Part shown: piece by piece, positions 17,307 to 25,093 of the stretch
Position numbering within the stretch: position 1 is the stretch's first letter
Layout: the number at the start of each line of letters is the position of its first letter
Source: Bryobacterales bacterium
GTDB taxonomy: Bacteria > Acidobacteriota > Terriglobia > Bryobacterales > Bryobacteraceae
Assembly: GCA_003157745.1 (NCBI GenBank)
Contig: PMKM01000175.1
Location: 1 to 46,015 of the forward strand
DNA length: 46,015 nucleotides
Direction of reading: 5' to 3'
The notes under the pieces: model-generated
The model's input: the letters and a program-made list of their open reading frames with translations, nothing else
Databases searched by the model: none
Told to the model about the DNA's origin: nothing
Program-made: the position numbers and the translations under genes

Positions 17307-17754
17307 GGTTTCGCGCGCGATCGCGCTCGTGCTGCGCCTCGTTCTCGGCGTGGTATTCGTCTATGCCGCCTGGACCAAGCTGCGCACGCCTTGGGAGCTG
17401 TTCGCCATGGAGGTGGATGCCTACCAGTTGCTGCCGATCAAGGCGGTCGAACTGGTGGCGCGCGCCCTGCCCTGGTTCGAGTTGGTGGTGGGCCTGCTGC
17501 TGATCGCCGGCTTCTGGCTGCGCACCGCCTCGACGGCCATCGCGCTGGTGCTGGCGGGGTTCTTCACACTGATGGTCCGCGCGTACGTTAAGGGAATGGA
17601 GATTCCCTGCGGCTGCTTCGGCGCCAATGACATCATCTCCTGGAAGACGCTCCTGCGCGATGGTTCGCTGCTGGCCGCCGCCGTCGTGCTGGTCGTGCTG
17701 AGTTTCCGCGCACGCTGGAAAGCCCCGTCGGCCTCCAGCCTGCAGGATGCGTAA
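17290..17754 (+). CDS. MauE/DoxX-type membrane protein
   Basis: 154 residues with four predicted membrane segments (about 10-28, 55-75, 80-98, 122-142). Segment 1 has the family pattern LRLVLGVVFVYAAWTKLRTP. The loop at 103-111 carries MEIPCGCFG, a Cys-Gly-Cys-Phe pair typical of MauE, which is needed for disulfide-rich protein maturation in methylamine dehydrogenase operons. It starts 17 bases inside the preceding DsbA-like gene, so it is translationally coupled. The likely job is to pass electrons between a membrane carrier and the two thioredoxin-fold partners, like DsbB or VKOR, but this is inference from context. Confidence 0.75.
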   Translation: MASSSKVSRAIALVLRLVLGVVFVYAAWTKLRTPWELFAMEVDAYQLLPIKAVELVARALPWFELVVGLLLIAGFWLRTASTAIALVLAGFFTLMVRAYVKGMEIPCGCFGANDIISWKTLLRDGSLLAAAVVLVVLSFRARWKAPSASSLQDA

Positions 17755-17763
17755 ATTCACGAA

Positions 17764-17800
17764 ATATTCGCTTGACTGATGGCGAATAAAAAGCGAATAT
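17764..17800 (+). promoter_or_regulatory. Strong promoter with three GCGAATA half-sites
   Basis: TTGACT (17772-17777), 17-bp spacer, GAATAT (17795-17800): close to the sigma-70 consensus. ATATTCGC at 17764-17771 and GCGAATAT at 17793-17800 form a perfect 8-bp inverted repeat that brackets the promoter, and a further GCGAATA lies at 17782-17788 in the spacer. This looks like an operator whose binding would block RNA polymerase. It drives the DinB-like gene. Confidence 0.65.
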
Positions 17801-17825
17801 AGGTCGGAAAGGAACTCTACCACCT

Positions 17826-18329
17826 ATGTTGATTCGTGACGCGCTATTGCCGGAGTTCGATCAGGAGATGGCCACCACGCGCCGTCTGCTCGAGCGGATC
17901 CCCGACGACAAGTTCGGCTTCAAGCCACATCCGAAGTCGATGGACATGGCCACGCTGGCCACACATCTCGCCGAGATGACCGGTTGGACGGTGGATTGCA
18001 TCGAACAGGATTTCTTCGATCTTGCCGGCGTCGATCCATCCCAACGCAAGATCGCCGCTACGCGCGCCGAACTGCTGGAGCAGTTCGACAAGGCGGTGGC
18101 GAACGGCCGGGCCGCGCTGGCCAAGGCGGAGGACGGCCCGCTCCTGCAGCCGTGGTCGCTCAAGAAAGGCGAGACTGTGCTCCTCACCATGCCGAAAGTG
18201 GCAGTGCTGCGCACCTGGGTGTTCAATCACTGCGTGCACCACCGCGGCCAGCTTTCGGTCTACCTGCGCCTGAACGATATTCCGGTGCCGTCCATCTACG
18301 GACCGTCGGCGGACGAGACGGGCATGTAA
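17826..18329 (+). CDS. DinB-superfamily protein
   Basis: 167 residues, the normal size of the DinB four-helix bundle. The metal-binding His triad is visible: H47 in TLATHLAEM, and H135 and H139 in NHCVHHRGQL, the family's signature near the C-terminus. Members include metal-dependent thiol S-transferases (bacillithiol and mycothiol types) and many of unknown substrate. AAGGA lies about 12 bases before the ATG. It has its own promoter with an inverted repeat, so it is probably regulated by itself and not part of the disulfide operon before it. Followed by a 10-bp hairpin. Confidence 0.85.
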   Translation: MLIRDALLPEFDQEMATTRRLLERIPDDKFGFKPHPKSMDMATLATHLAEMTGWTVDCIEQDFFDLAGVDPSQRKIAATRAELLEQFDKAVANGRAALAKAEDGPLLQPWSLKKGETVLLTMPKVAVLRTWVFNHCVHHRGQLSVYLRLNDIPVPSIYGPSADETGM

Positions 18330-18341
18330 GTCGCTGCCGGG

Positions 18342-18370
18342 CTGCGGCACGGGGAGCCCGCGTGCCGCAG
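18342..18370 (+). terminator. 10-bp perfect hairpin after the DinB-like gene
   Basis: CTGCGGCACG (18342-18351) pairs with 18361-18370 around a 9-nt loop, 13 bases after the stop. No T-run follows directly (the TTATTTT stretch is 17 bases on), so a Rho-independent terminator is plausible but not typical. Confidence 0.5.
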
Positions 18371-18441
18371 TCTGGCGACCGTTAAGTTATTTTCGCGTGG
18401 TGCCGCAGAACCTTTCGGAAGCGGCGGAGCTCGCGGGGGGC

Positions 18442-18447
18442 TATAAT
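18442..18447 (+). promoter_or_regulatory. Perfect TATAAT box nine bases before the MFS start
   Basis: The consensus -10 box at 18442-18447 would start transcription about three bases before ATG 18457, giving an almost leaderless mRNA. The -35 region (around 18419-18424, AAGCGG) is poor. It argues against the upstream GTG at 18397 as start. Confidence 0.35.
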
Positions 18448-18456
18448 TTCAGATTC

Positions 18457-19725
18457 ATGTCGCCCAGCCAAACCCGCCCCGCCGCGTCGCACTATCGCTG
18501 GTATATCTGCGCGCTGCTTTTCTTCGCCACGGTGATTGCCTACGTCGACCGCGGCGTTTTCGGTTATCTGAAGGACACCCTGCAGCACGAGATCGGCTGG
18601 AACTCGATCCAGTTCGGTTACGTGGTGGCATCGTTCAAGGTCGCCTACGCGATTGGGCTGGTGGGCGCGGGGTGGTTCACCGACCGGCTGGGCACGCGCA
18701 AGGGCTTCGCCATCGCCATCGTGCTGTGGAGCCTCGCCGCGATGACGCCCGGCCTAGCGACTTCGGTGTTGACCTTCGGCATTGCGATGTTTCTGCTCGG
18801 GATCGGCGAGGCGGCCAACTTCCCGGCTTGCATCAAGACCGTGGCGGAATGGTTCCCCAGGGCGGAGCGCGCGCTGGCAACGGGCATTTTCAATTCCGGC
18901 GCTAATATCGGCAACGTGGTGGTGCCCATGCTGGTGCCCGTGCTGGTAGTCGCCTTCACTTGGCGCGGCGCCTTCTTCACGACCGGCGCCACCGGGTTCG
19001 TCTGGCTGGCGTTCTGGCTGTTGCTGTATAAGAAGCCGGAGCACCACGCGCGAATCTCCGCCGCCGAGTTGGCCCACGTTCAGAGCGACCCGCCGGAGAC
19101 GGTCGAAAGAGTTCCCTGGCTCCGCCTGTTTCCCTGCAAAGAGACGTGGGGGTTCGCCGCAGCCAAGTTTTTCAGCGATCCCATCTGGTGGTTTTACACC
19201 TTCTGGCTGCCCGGCTATTTGCAGGAGACGTTCGGCCTGAATATCCACGACAACCGGTGGCCCGTGATGGTGGCGTTCGGGCTGGCCACCATCGGCAGCG
19301 TGGGCGGCGGCTATCTTTCGGGGGCGTTGCTCAAGGCCGGTTGGAGCCTGAACGCGTCCCGCAAGGGCGCGCTGCTGATTTGCGCGATATCGATTCTGCC
19401 GGTGCTCTACGCGCCATACGCCAAGAATCTCTGGGTGGTGGTCGGGCTCGTGGGCTTGGCGATGGCGGCGCACCAGGGCTGGTCGGCGAACCTGTTCACG
19501 GTGGCTTCGGACCTGTTCCCGAAGGCGGCGGTGGCCAGCGTGACGGGGATTGGCGGCATGATAAGCGCCATCGGCGGCGCGCTGTTCGATGTCTTCACAG
19601 GGCACGTGGTGCAGTGGACCCACAGCTACGTTCTGGTGTTCGCGGTGTGCGGGACGAGCTACTTCGTGGCGCTGCTCCTGCTCCATCTGATGACGCCGCG
19701 GTATACGCCAGCCAGGCTGGGTTGA
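18457..19725 (+). CDS. MFS transporter, anion:cation symporter type (hexuronate/sugar-acid transporter-like)
   Basis: 422 residues with the pattern of twelve membrane helices. The segment FFATVIAYVDRGVFGYL in helix 1 and GWFTDRLGTRKGF in the loop between helices 2 and 3 are hallmarks of the ACS family (ExuT, GudP, sialate carriers), which import organic anions with protons. IGEAANFPACIKTVAEWFPRAERALATGIFNSG in helix 4-5 is also typical; the exact substrate cannot be read from sequence. The ATG at 18457 gives a short cytoplasmic N-terminus (MSPSQTRPA) as usual; the frame continues upstream only through sequence unlike the family. No catabolic genes are adjacent. A GC-rich hairpin follows. Confidence 0.85.
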   Translation: MSPSQTRPAASHYRWYICALLFFATVIAYVDRGVFGYLKDTLQHEIGWNSIQFGYVVASFKVAYAIGLVGAGWFTDRLGTRKGFAIAIVLWSLAAMTPGLATSVLTFGIAMFLLGIGEAANFPACIKTVAEWFPRAERALATGIFNSGANIGNVVVPMLVPVLVVAFTWRGAFFTTGATGFVWLAFWLLLYKKPEHHARISAAELAHVQSDPPETVERVPWLRLFPCKETWGFAAAKFFSDPIWWFYTFWLPGYLQETFGLNIHDNRWPVMVAFGLATIGSVGGGYLSGALLKAGWSLNASRKGALLICAISILPVLYAPYAKNLWVVVGLVGLAMAAHQGWSANLFTVASDLFPKAAVASVTGIGGMISAIGGALFDVFTGHVVQWTHSYVLVFAVCGTSYFVALLLLHLMTPRYTPARLG

Positions 19726-19750
19726 GCCACAGGGCGCGCGGGCCGGGCCC

Positions 19751-19767
19751 CGGCCCCTACGGGGCCG
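19751..19767 (+). terminator. GC hairpin after the MFS gene
   Basis: CGGCCCC (19751-19757) pairs with GGGGCCG (19761-19767) around TAC, 26 bases beyond the stop. No T-run. Confidence 0.4.
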
Positions 19768-19991
19768 TCGCAGGTGTGCTGCACGTCTCGGCCTCGCGTT
19801 TCCTGGACTGAAAGCCGCCGCGATCGCGAAATGGTGCACGGCCTTGCGTTTTTTGCTTGCGGAGCCGCGCGCGGATGCGCCATATTGGGAATGGCGTCAG
19901 AGCCACAGCCGTGTAGAGCGCATCGTCAGCCAGCTTCATCGAACCGGGAAGTGCGCGCTCGGGCTGCGTGGATGGCGCGGGCGTGACTTCG

Positions 19992-21236
19992 ATGGCGGAC
20001 AATCTGCTTTTCTTTACCGAGCTGATGGGCATGCCGGTGCTCGACCTGAAGGGGCGCCGCATTGGGCGCGTCAAGGATGCGGCGCTGGTCCCGCTCGAGC
20101 AGGCTTCCCGCATCGACCGGTACCTGGTGGGCGGCGGCGACGCCTGGCTCAGCGTGCGGCACGATCAGATCGCCCAAATCGGCCGCGAAACCGGAATCTG
20201 CCTCAGCGACGAACTGCTCATTCCCTATCATGAGGACGATTGCATCCTGCGCATCGCGCGCGACCTGCTGGACCAGCAAATCATCGACGTGACCGGCCGC
20301 AAAGTGGTGCGCGTGAACGACGTCACGATGGAGATCCGCGAGGAAGGCGGACACAGCGCGCTGCACGTGGTCGAAGTCGACGTCGGACTGCGCAGCTTTA
20401 TGCGGCGCCTGCTGCAGGGCGGCATGCCGACCGCTTGGATCCGGCGCCTGCAGGAACCGATCCCGCCCAGTTCCATCCGCTGGGAACTCTGCAACGTGAT
20501 CGAATCCGATCCGCTGCGGCGGCTGCGCCTCGCCATCAGTTACGACAGGCTGGAAGAACTGCACCCGGCCGACCTCGCCGATATCGTCGAGGACCTCAGC
20601 CCGGCCGAGCGCGAGGCCATCTTCGAAACCATCGACAGCGAAGTGGCGGCCGACGCGCTCTCTGAGATCGACCCCAAGATGCAGGCGTCGATCCTCGAAT
20701 CGCTCGAACCGGAAAAGGCCGCCGACATCGTCGAGGAGATGGCGCCCGACGAAGCGGCCGACGCGCTTTCCGAACTGCACGACGACACCAGCGAGGAGAT
20801 CCTCGGCGAGATGGAGGCGGAGTCGAAAACCGAAGTCGAGGAACTGCTCGAATTCGAGGAAGACACCGCCGGCGGCATGATGAACACCGAGTACGTGGCG
20901 CTTCCCGAAGCGGCCACGGTGGCCGACGCGCTGGTGGCATTGCGCGCCAACGAGGATTTGCTCGAACAGCTCAACACGATTTTCCTGGTGGACGCTTCCG
21001 AGCGGCTGGTGGCTTCCATTCCGCTGGCGCGGCTCTTTGTCGCGCCGGCCGATACGCCGCTGACCGAACTGGCGAGCGATCCGTTGATTCAGGCGCCGGT
21101 AGGTAAATCGCAGAACCGCGTCGCCGAGCAGTTCGACAAGTACAACCTGCTGACCCTTCCGGTGGTCGACGAGGAAGGCAAGCTGGCCGGCGTCATCACG
21201 GCCGACGACATCATCTCCGTGCTGAGGCAGAAGTAA
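19992..21236 (+). CDS. Cytoplasmic Mg-sensor-like protein: PRC-barrel, MgtE N domain, CBS pair, no membrane part
   Basis: 414 residues from ATG 19992 (MADNLLFF). ATG 19968 or GTG 19983 are possible; none has a clear ribosome site. Residues about 13-150 hold two PRC-barrel-like halves (MPVLDLKGRRIGRVKDA and IIDVTGRKVVRVNDV). About 180-285 is the MgtE N superhelix with its repeated acidic pattern (LHPADLADIVEDLSP, ESLEPEKAADIVEEMAPDEAADAL). About 290-412 is a CBS pair (DTAGGMMNTEYVAL to EEGKLAGVITADDIISV). In MgtE these domains bind Mg2+ and close the channel; the five-helix MgtE pore is absent here. The stop overlaps the NRAMP-like gene (TAATG), so it most likely gates or regulates that transporter. 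Confidence 0.85.
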   Translation: MADNLLFFTELMGMPVLDLKGRRIGRVKDAALVPLEQASRIDRYLVGGGDAWLSVRHDQIAQIGRETGICLSDELLIPYHEDDCILRIARDLLDQQIIDVTGRKVVRVNDVTMEIREEGGHSALHVVEVDVGLRSFMRRLLQGGMPTAWIRRLQEPIPPSSIRWELCNVIESDPLRRLRLAISYDRLEELHPADLADIVEDLSPAEREAIFETIDSEVAADALSEIDPKMQASILESLEPEKAADIVEEMAPDEAADALSELHDDTSEEILGEMEAESKTEVEELLEFEEDTAGGMMNTEYVALPEAATVADALVALRANEDLLEQLNTIFLVDASERLVASIPLARLFVAPADTPLTELASDPLIQAPVGKSQNRVAEQFDKYNLLTLPVVDEEGKLAGVITADDIISVLRQK

Positions 21237-22492
21237 TGATGCGAAACGCGATCGGCCGCTTCCGCTACCAGATTCTCATCTTCCTGGCGGTGCTCGGGCC
21301 CGGGTTCATCACCGCCATGGTCGACAACGATTCCGGCGGCATTTACGTCTATTCCGCCGCCGGCGCCCGGTGGGGTTACCTCACCCTGTGGACGCTGATT
21401 CCGATCACGCTGCTGCTCATCTTTACCCAGGAGATGTGCTCGCGCATGGGCGCCGTAACGGGCAAAGGACTCTCCGACCTGGTCCGGGAAGAATTCGGCC
21501 TGCGGCTTACCTTCATCCTGATGACCCTGCTGGTGCTGACGAATTTCACCAATGTGGTGGCGGAGTTCGCCGGCGTGGCCAGTTCGCTCGAACTGTTCCA
21601 CATCAGTAAGTACGTTTCGGTGCCGCTGTCCGCCGTCGCGGTCTGGCTTCTGGTGGTGAAGGGCAATTACCGCAGCGTGGAGAAGATATTTCTCTTCGCC
21701 TGCGTGCTTTACGGGTCGTACATCATATCCGGCATTCTGGTGAAACCGGACTGGAAGGAAGCCGCCATCGACAGCTTCAAGCCGGTGCTGATGTTGAACC
21801 ACGATTACATCTACATGCTGATCGCCATGCTTGGAACCACCATCGCGCCGTGGATGCAGTTCTACCTGCAATCGGCGATCGTGGAGAAGGGCATCACGGT
21901 CAAGGAGTACGTCGCCTCGCGCGTGGAGGTCGTGGTGGGCTGTGTGATGACGGACGTGATCGCGTTCTTCATCATCGTGGCCTGCGCGGGCGCCATTTAC
22001 AGTACCGGTCCCAAGGACATTCAGGATGCCGGACAGGCGGCGTTGGGTCTTAAGCCGTTCGGCCAGTATGCCTTCCTGCTGTTCAGCGCGGGCTTGTTCA
22101 ACGCCTCGATTTTCTCCGCCTCGATCCTGCCGCTCTCGACCGCCTATTCGGTCTGCGAAGGCCTGGGGTTCGAAACCGGCCTCGATAAAGGCTGGCGCGA
22201 AGCGCCGATGTTCTACCTGCTCTATACGGTGCTGATCGCGGCCGGCGCCGGAGTGGTTCTGCTCCCGCACTTCCCGCTGATCAAGACCATCCTGTTCTCC
22301 CAGGTGCTCAACGGCGTGCTGCTGCCCTTCGTGCTGATCCCGATGATCCTGCTGATCAACCGCAAGGACCTGATGGGGGAGTGGGTGAACCCGCGCTGGT
22401 TCAACCTGGTGGCCTGGATCGCCATAGCCTTCATCATCGGCATCTCGCTCGTCCTCGGCGTCGATACCATCAACGACCTGCGGCACGGGTAG
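21236..22492 (+). CDS. NRAMP-like divalent metal transporter with a non-canonical metal site
   Basis: 418 residues, about eleven membrane helices, starting on the last base of the preceding stop. The family opening GPGFITAMVDNDSGG (21-35) corresponds to the helix-1 metal motif, which is DPGN in manganese/iron NRAMPs; here it reads DNDSG at 30-34. In helix 6 the canonical MPH is replaced by A204-P205-W206 in GTTIAPWMQFY. Loss of the helix-6 Met is known in NRAMP relatives that carry Mg2+ instead of soft transition metals. Together with the MgtE-type sensor encoded just before it, Mg2+ (or Mn2+ with altered selectivity) transport is the best inference; it should not be annotated as MntH without a test. 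Confidence 0.82.
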   Translation: MMRNAIGRFRYQILIFLAVLGPGFITAMVDNDSGGIYVYSAAGARWGYLTLWTLIPITLLLIFTQEMCSRMGAVTGKGLSDLVREEFGLRLTFILMTLLVLTNFTNVVAEFAGVASSLELFHISKYVSVPLSAVAVWLLVVKGNYRSVEKIFLFACVLYGSYIISGILVKPDWKEAAIDSFKPVLMLNHDYIYMLIAMLGTTIAPWMQFYLQSAIVEKGITVKEYVASRVEVVVGCVMTDVIAFFIIVACAGAIYSTGPKDIQDAGQAALGLKPFGQYAFLLFSAGLFNASIFSASILPLSTAYSVCEGLGFETGLDKGWREAPMFYLLYTVLIAAGAGVVLLPHFPLIKTILFSQVLNGVLLPFVLIPMILLINRKDLMGEWVNPRWFNLVAWIAIAFIIGISLVLGVDTINDLRHG

Positions 22493-22579
22493 GAAGGAGA
22501 GACACGAGCAGTCGCGGATGGACGCACCGCGGAATATGCTTGTGCGCGTCTGAACTCTCTGTGCTAGGGCGAATCTTCT

Positions 22580-22636
22580 CGGAGCCGCGACCGTGAGCGG
22601 TCGTAGGCGGCGCGCGCTTACGGACGGATTACGGGC
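22580..22636 (+). repeat. Dispersed repeat R2, copy 1 (57 bp)
   Basis: Contains CGGAGCCGCGACCGTGAGCG (hairpin CGACCG-TGAG-CGGTCG) and ends GCTTACGGACGGATTACGGG. Both blocks recur at 23394-23507. It lies between the NRAMP-like gene and the secreted protein gene at 22727. Confidence 0.65.
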
Positions 22637-22726
22637 TGCAACATCTCCTTCCCCCAACTGATGGATAATGGAGTTAGAGTGACATGCGCGATAGCCGCCG
22701 TGTCGGCTTGGGATGAATAGGGCTCG

Positions 22727-23359
22727 ATGACCAAGGTTCTGGGATTCTGGGTTTCTTTCGGACTGCTCGCGTCTTCGGGCAGAGTAGTTACCTTCGACCG
22801 GGCCGCGGTGGGGCATCCGCCCGCCGGTTGGACGGTGGCCATGACGCATACCGGCGCCGCCCCGCGCTGGGAAGTCCGCGAGGACACTTCGGCTCCCCTC
22901 CCGCCCTACGTGCTGCTACAGTTTTCCGCCGACCACCACAGCGACCGCTGCCCGCTGGCTATTTTCGATGGCGTCAGCCCGCGCGACTGCGACGTGAGCG
23001 TCCGCATCAAACCGGTTTCCGGCTTGCAGGACCAATCCGGCGGCCTGGTCTGGCGCTATCGCGATCCGAATAACTACTATCTGGCGCGCGCCGACGCGGT
23101 CAGCCATAACGTGGCGATTTACCGCGTCCACGACGGCGAGCGGCTGCCTATTGCGACTGCCGTGCCGCACGACATCGAACAGAATGCCTGGAACATTCTG
23201 AAGGTTTCCGTGCGCGGCTCCCGCTTCCAGGTTTACGTCAACCATCGCCGCGTCCTGCAAGCCGAGGACTACACGTTCCGCACCGCCGGCAAGGTCGGCC
23301 TGTGGACGGTGGCCGATTCGGTGACTTCCTTCGACGATTTCCGGGTGTATCCGAAGTAG
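22727..23359 (+). CDS. Secreted beta-sandwich protein, DUF1080/LamG-like
   Basis: 210 residues with a signal peptide over the first ~20. The rest resembles the concanavalin-like fold of DUF1080 (3-keto-disaccharide hydrolase) and LamG proteins: FDGVSPRDCDVSVRIKPVSG, DQSGGLVWRYRDPNNYYLAR, then WNILKVSVRGSRFQVYVNHR and VGLWTVADSVTSFDDFRVY, where SGGLVWR..D.NNYY and the closing FDDFRV are the typical strands. Such domains bind or cleave sugars; catalytic residues are not assigned, so sugar binding is as likely as hydrolysis. The gene stands alone between two copies of repeat R2. Confidence 0.75.
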   Translation: MTKVLGFWVSFGLLASSGRVVTFDRAAVGHPPAGWTVAMTHTGAAPRWEVREDTSAPLPPYVLLQFSADHHSDRCPLAIFDGVSPRDCDVSVRIKPVSGLQDQSGGLVWRYRDPNNYYLARADAVSHNVAIYRVHDGERLPIATAVPHDIEQNAWNILKVSVRGSRFQVYVNHRRVLQAEDYTFRTAGKVGLWTVADSVTSFDDFRVYPK

Positions 23360-23393
23360 GAACGCTGCGAGGCGGAATCCAGCCGGGCCGATT

Positions 23394-23507
23394 CGGAGCC
23401 GCGACCGTGAGCGGTCGCACCTGGCAGGTGCGCTGCGACGGGCAGCCGTTGGATCCCTGGCAGGACCGTCGGTTACGATCACGCCTGCTTACGGACGGAT
23501 TACGGGC
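23394..23507 (+). repeat. Dispersed repeat R2, copy 2 (114 bp, with an internal extra segment)
   Basis: Shares both outer blocks with copy 1 (22580-22636): CGGAGCCGCGACCGTGAGCG at the left and GCTTACGGACGGATTACGGG at the right. About 57 bp of extra sequence, including the small hairpin ACCT-GGC-AGGT, separates them. The two copies flank the gene at 22727 in direct orientation. Confidence 0.65.
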
Positions 23508-23647
23508 AGCGTCGCGGAGCACATGGCGGCGCAGCTTGCTAATGTGGGGTGAGTGAGCGACCGCGCGCGGCGTCTCGCGCGCAGTCACCCGCCTGGATCG
23601 CCGGCAACGCCGGCCAGACGCGGGCGAGTTTGCCGCTCAGCCGAAAC

Positions 23648-24829
23648 ATGAGACAAAAGGTCCTTTTTGTAAGTCACGACTTGATCGCGGACGGCGGTGG
23701 CGGGCTGGTAGCCGCCTGGATGCTCCAGGCACTACTCTCCGCCTACGATGTTACGCTGCTCACCTGGGACGTGCCGGACTATGCGGCGCTGGATCGGATG
23801 TTCGGCACCTCGCTCGACGGCGTGCCCATCGAGACCGTCACACCCTCTCCGTCGGAAAAATGGCTATTGGGCCTGATTCCCGACCGATCGCATCACCAGC
23901 AGGCCAACTACCTGCTCCGCCTGGTGAAGCGGCATGCCCAGGCCTTCGCCGTGGTGATCGGGTCCGGATTCGAAAGCGACTTCGGCCGCCCCGGCATTCA
24001 GTATGTTCATTACCCGTACCTCGCCCAGAGGGGCCGTAACTGGACCGTTCCCGGCGATGCGCCGCTGGCCACCAACATGGGCGCCCTGTTGAGCGGGCGC
24101 GTGCAGCCGTGGATGCTGATCTCCGGTTACTCCTTCGAACGGATGCGGCGCAATCTGACGCTGGCCAACTCGCTGTGGACCATTGGCGAGATGCAGGAAG
24201 CGGGCCTGGCCGGCGAGCTACTCTACGCGCCCGCTCCCGGAGCGTTCCCCGACGTCCCCTGGGAGCGGCGCCGGGACGCCTTCGTCTGCACTGGCCGGCT
24301 GGTTCCGCACAAGCGCCAGGACTGGGTTGCCGATACGCTGGCGCTGGTCCGGCGCGAGTGGCCCGATCTGGAACTGCACATTTGCGGCTCGGTTCAGGAC
24401 GCCGCATACACCAAGCGGCTCGCAGCGGCGGTGCGGGCGCACGGCCGCTGGGTACGGATTCACCCCGACCTTTCCCGCAACGATCTGATCGCGCTGCTCT
24501 CGCAATGCCGCTACGGGATTCACGCCAGCATCGACGAGCACTTCGGCATCGCTCCGGCGGAGATGGCATGCGCCGGGTGCATCCCGTTCGTCCACGCCAG
24601 CGGCGGACAGGTCGAGATCGTCGACCGCGATCCGCGCCTGTGTTACTCGACGGCCGAGGACGCCGCCCGGAAGATCCTGGCCGTGCTGCGCGATCGCGCG
24701 CTGCAGGACCAGTTGCGGACGGCCGTACACCGGCGCAGCGAGCGCTTTACATCCGAGACTTTCGTCGCCGGCTTTCTCGAGTACGTAGAGAGATTTCTGG
24801 CGGCGCGAACCGATTCTTCGACGGCGTGA
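23648..24829 (+). CDS. Glycosyltransferase, GT4-like (GT-B fold)
   Basis: 393 residues from ATG 23648 (MRQKVLFVSHDLIADGGGG); upstream codons are unlike the family and the region is repeat-derived. The N-terminal Rossmann domain has a glycine-rich acceptor loop (ADGGGGLVAAWML), and the C-terminal domain has the GT4 donor-site marks: FVCTGRLVPHKRQDW near 240, then IHASIDEHFGIAPAEMACAG near 320 (the E-x7-E motif), then ASGGQVEIV. It would transfer an activated sugar to a growing surface glycan on the cytoplasmic side. It converges on the minus-strand glycosyltransferase operon and may serve the same polymer. Substrate unknown. Confidence 0.85.
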   Translation: MRQKVLFVSHDLIADGGGGLVAAWMLQALLSAYDVTLLTWDVPDYAALDRMFGTSLDGVPIETVTPSPSEKWLLGLIPDRSHHQQANYLLRLVKRHAQAFAVVIGSGFESDFGRPGIQYVHYPYLAQRGRNWTVPGDAPLATNMGALLSGRVQPWMLISGYSFERMRRNLTLANSLWTIGEMQEAGLAGELLYAPAPGAFPDVPWERRRDAFVCTGRLVPHKRQDWVADTLALVRREWPDLELHICGSVQDAAYTKRLAAAVRAHGRWVRIHPDLSRNDLIALLSQCRYGIHASIDEHFGIAPAEMACAGCIPFVHASGGQVEIVDRDPRLCYSTAEDAARKILAVLRDRALQDQLRTAVHRRSERFTSETFVAGFLEYVERFLAARTDSSTA

Positions 24830-24862
24830 CGCAAGTGCCTCATGAGACGCACCGCCGCGCTC

Positions 24863-25093
24863 TCAGCTCCAAGTCCAGATTCGTTCGGCGTGGGCATGGT
24901 AACCCAGAATCTTGCGCCTGGCGCGCAACCCGGGTCCGTCCGGCGCTAACCGCCGGCGTACGCGCTCCCGCGAGCGGTAATGCGGCCCAAACCGCGTTTG
25001 CGCCTGCCCGACCCCATCCGGCGTCAGTTCCACATAAGGACAGTCTTCATAGAAGTGGACCGCCCAGCCCGCTTCGGCCATCCGTTGCCCCAG
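24863..25093 (-). pseudogene. C-terminal scrap of a PIG-L/LmbE-type deacetylase
   Basis: In a different minus-strand frame from the glycosyltransferase ending at 25047, about 76 codons read like a real protein end: MAEAGWAVHFYEDCPYVE, then basic helices and HAERIWTWS before a TGA. The pattern W.V.FYED.PY is typical of the late part of PIG-L family de-N-acetylases, whose chains end in an ERxW-like motif. The HPDD active-site part is absent. The first ~45 bases overlap the 3' end of the GT4 gene. The simplest reading is a deletion that fused the end of one gene out of frame to the last part of a deacetylase gene that once followed in the operon. The family call is moderate; the coding character is clear. 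Confidence 0.5.
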
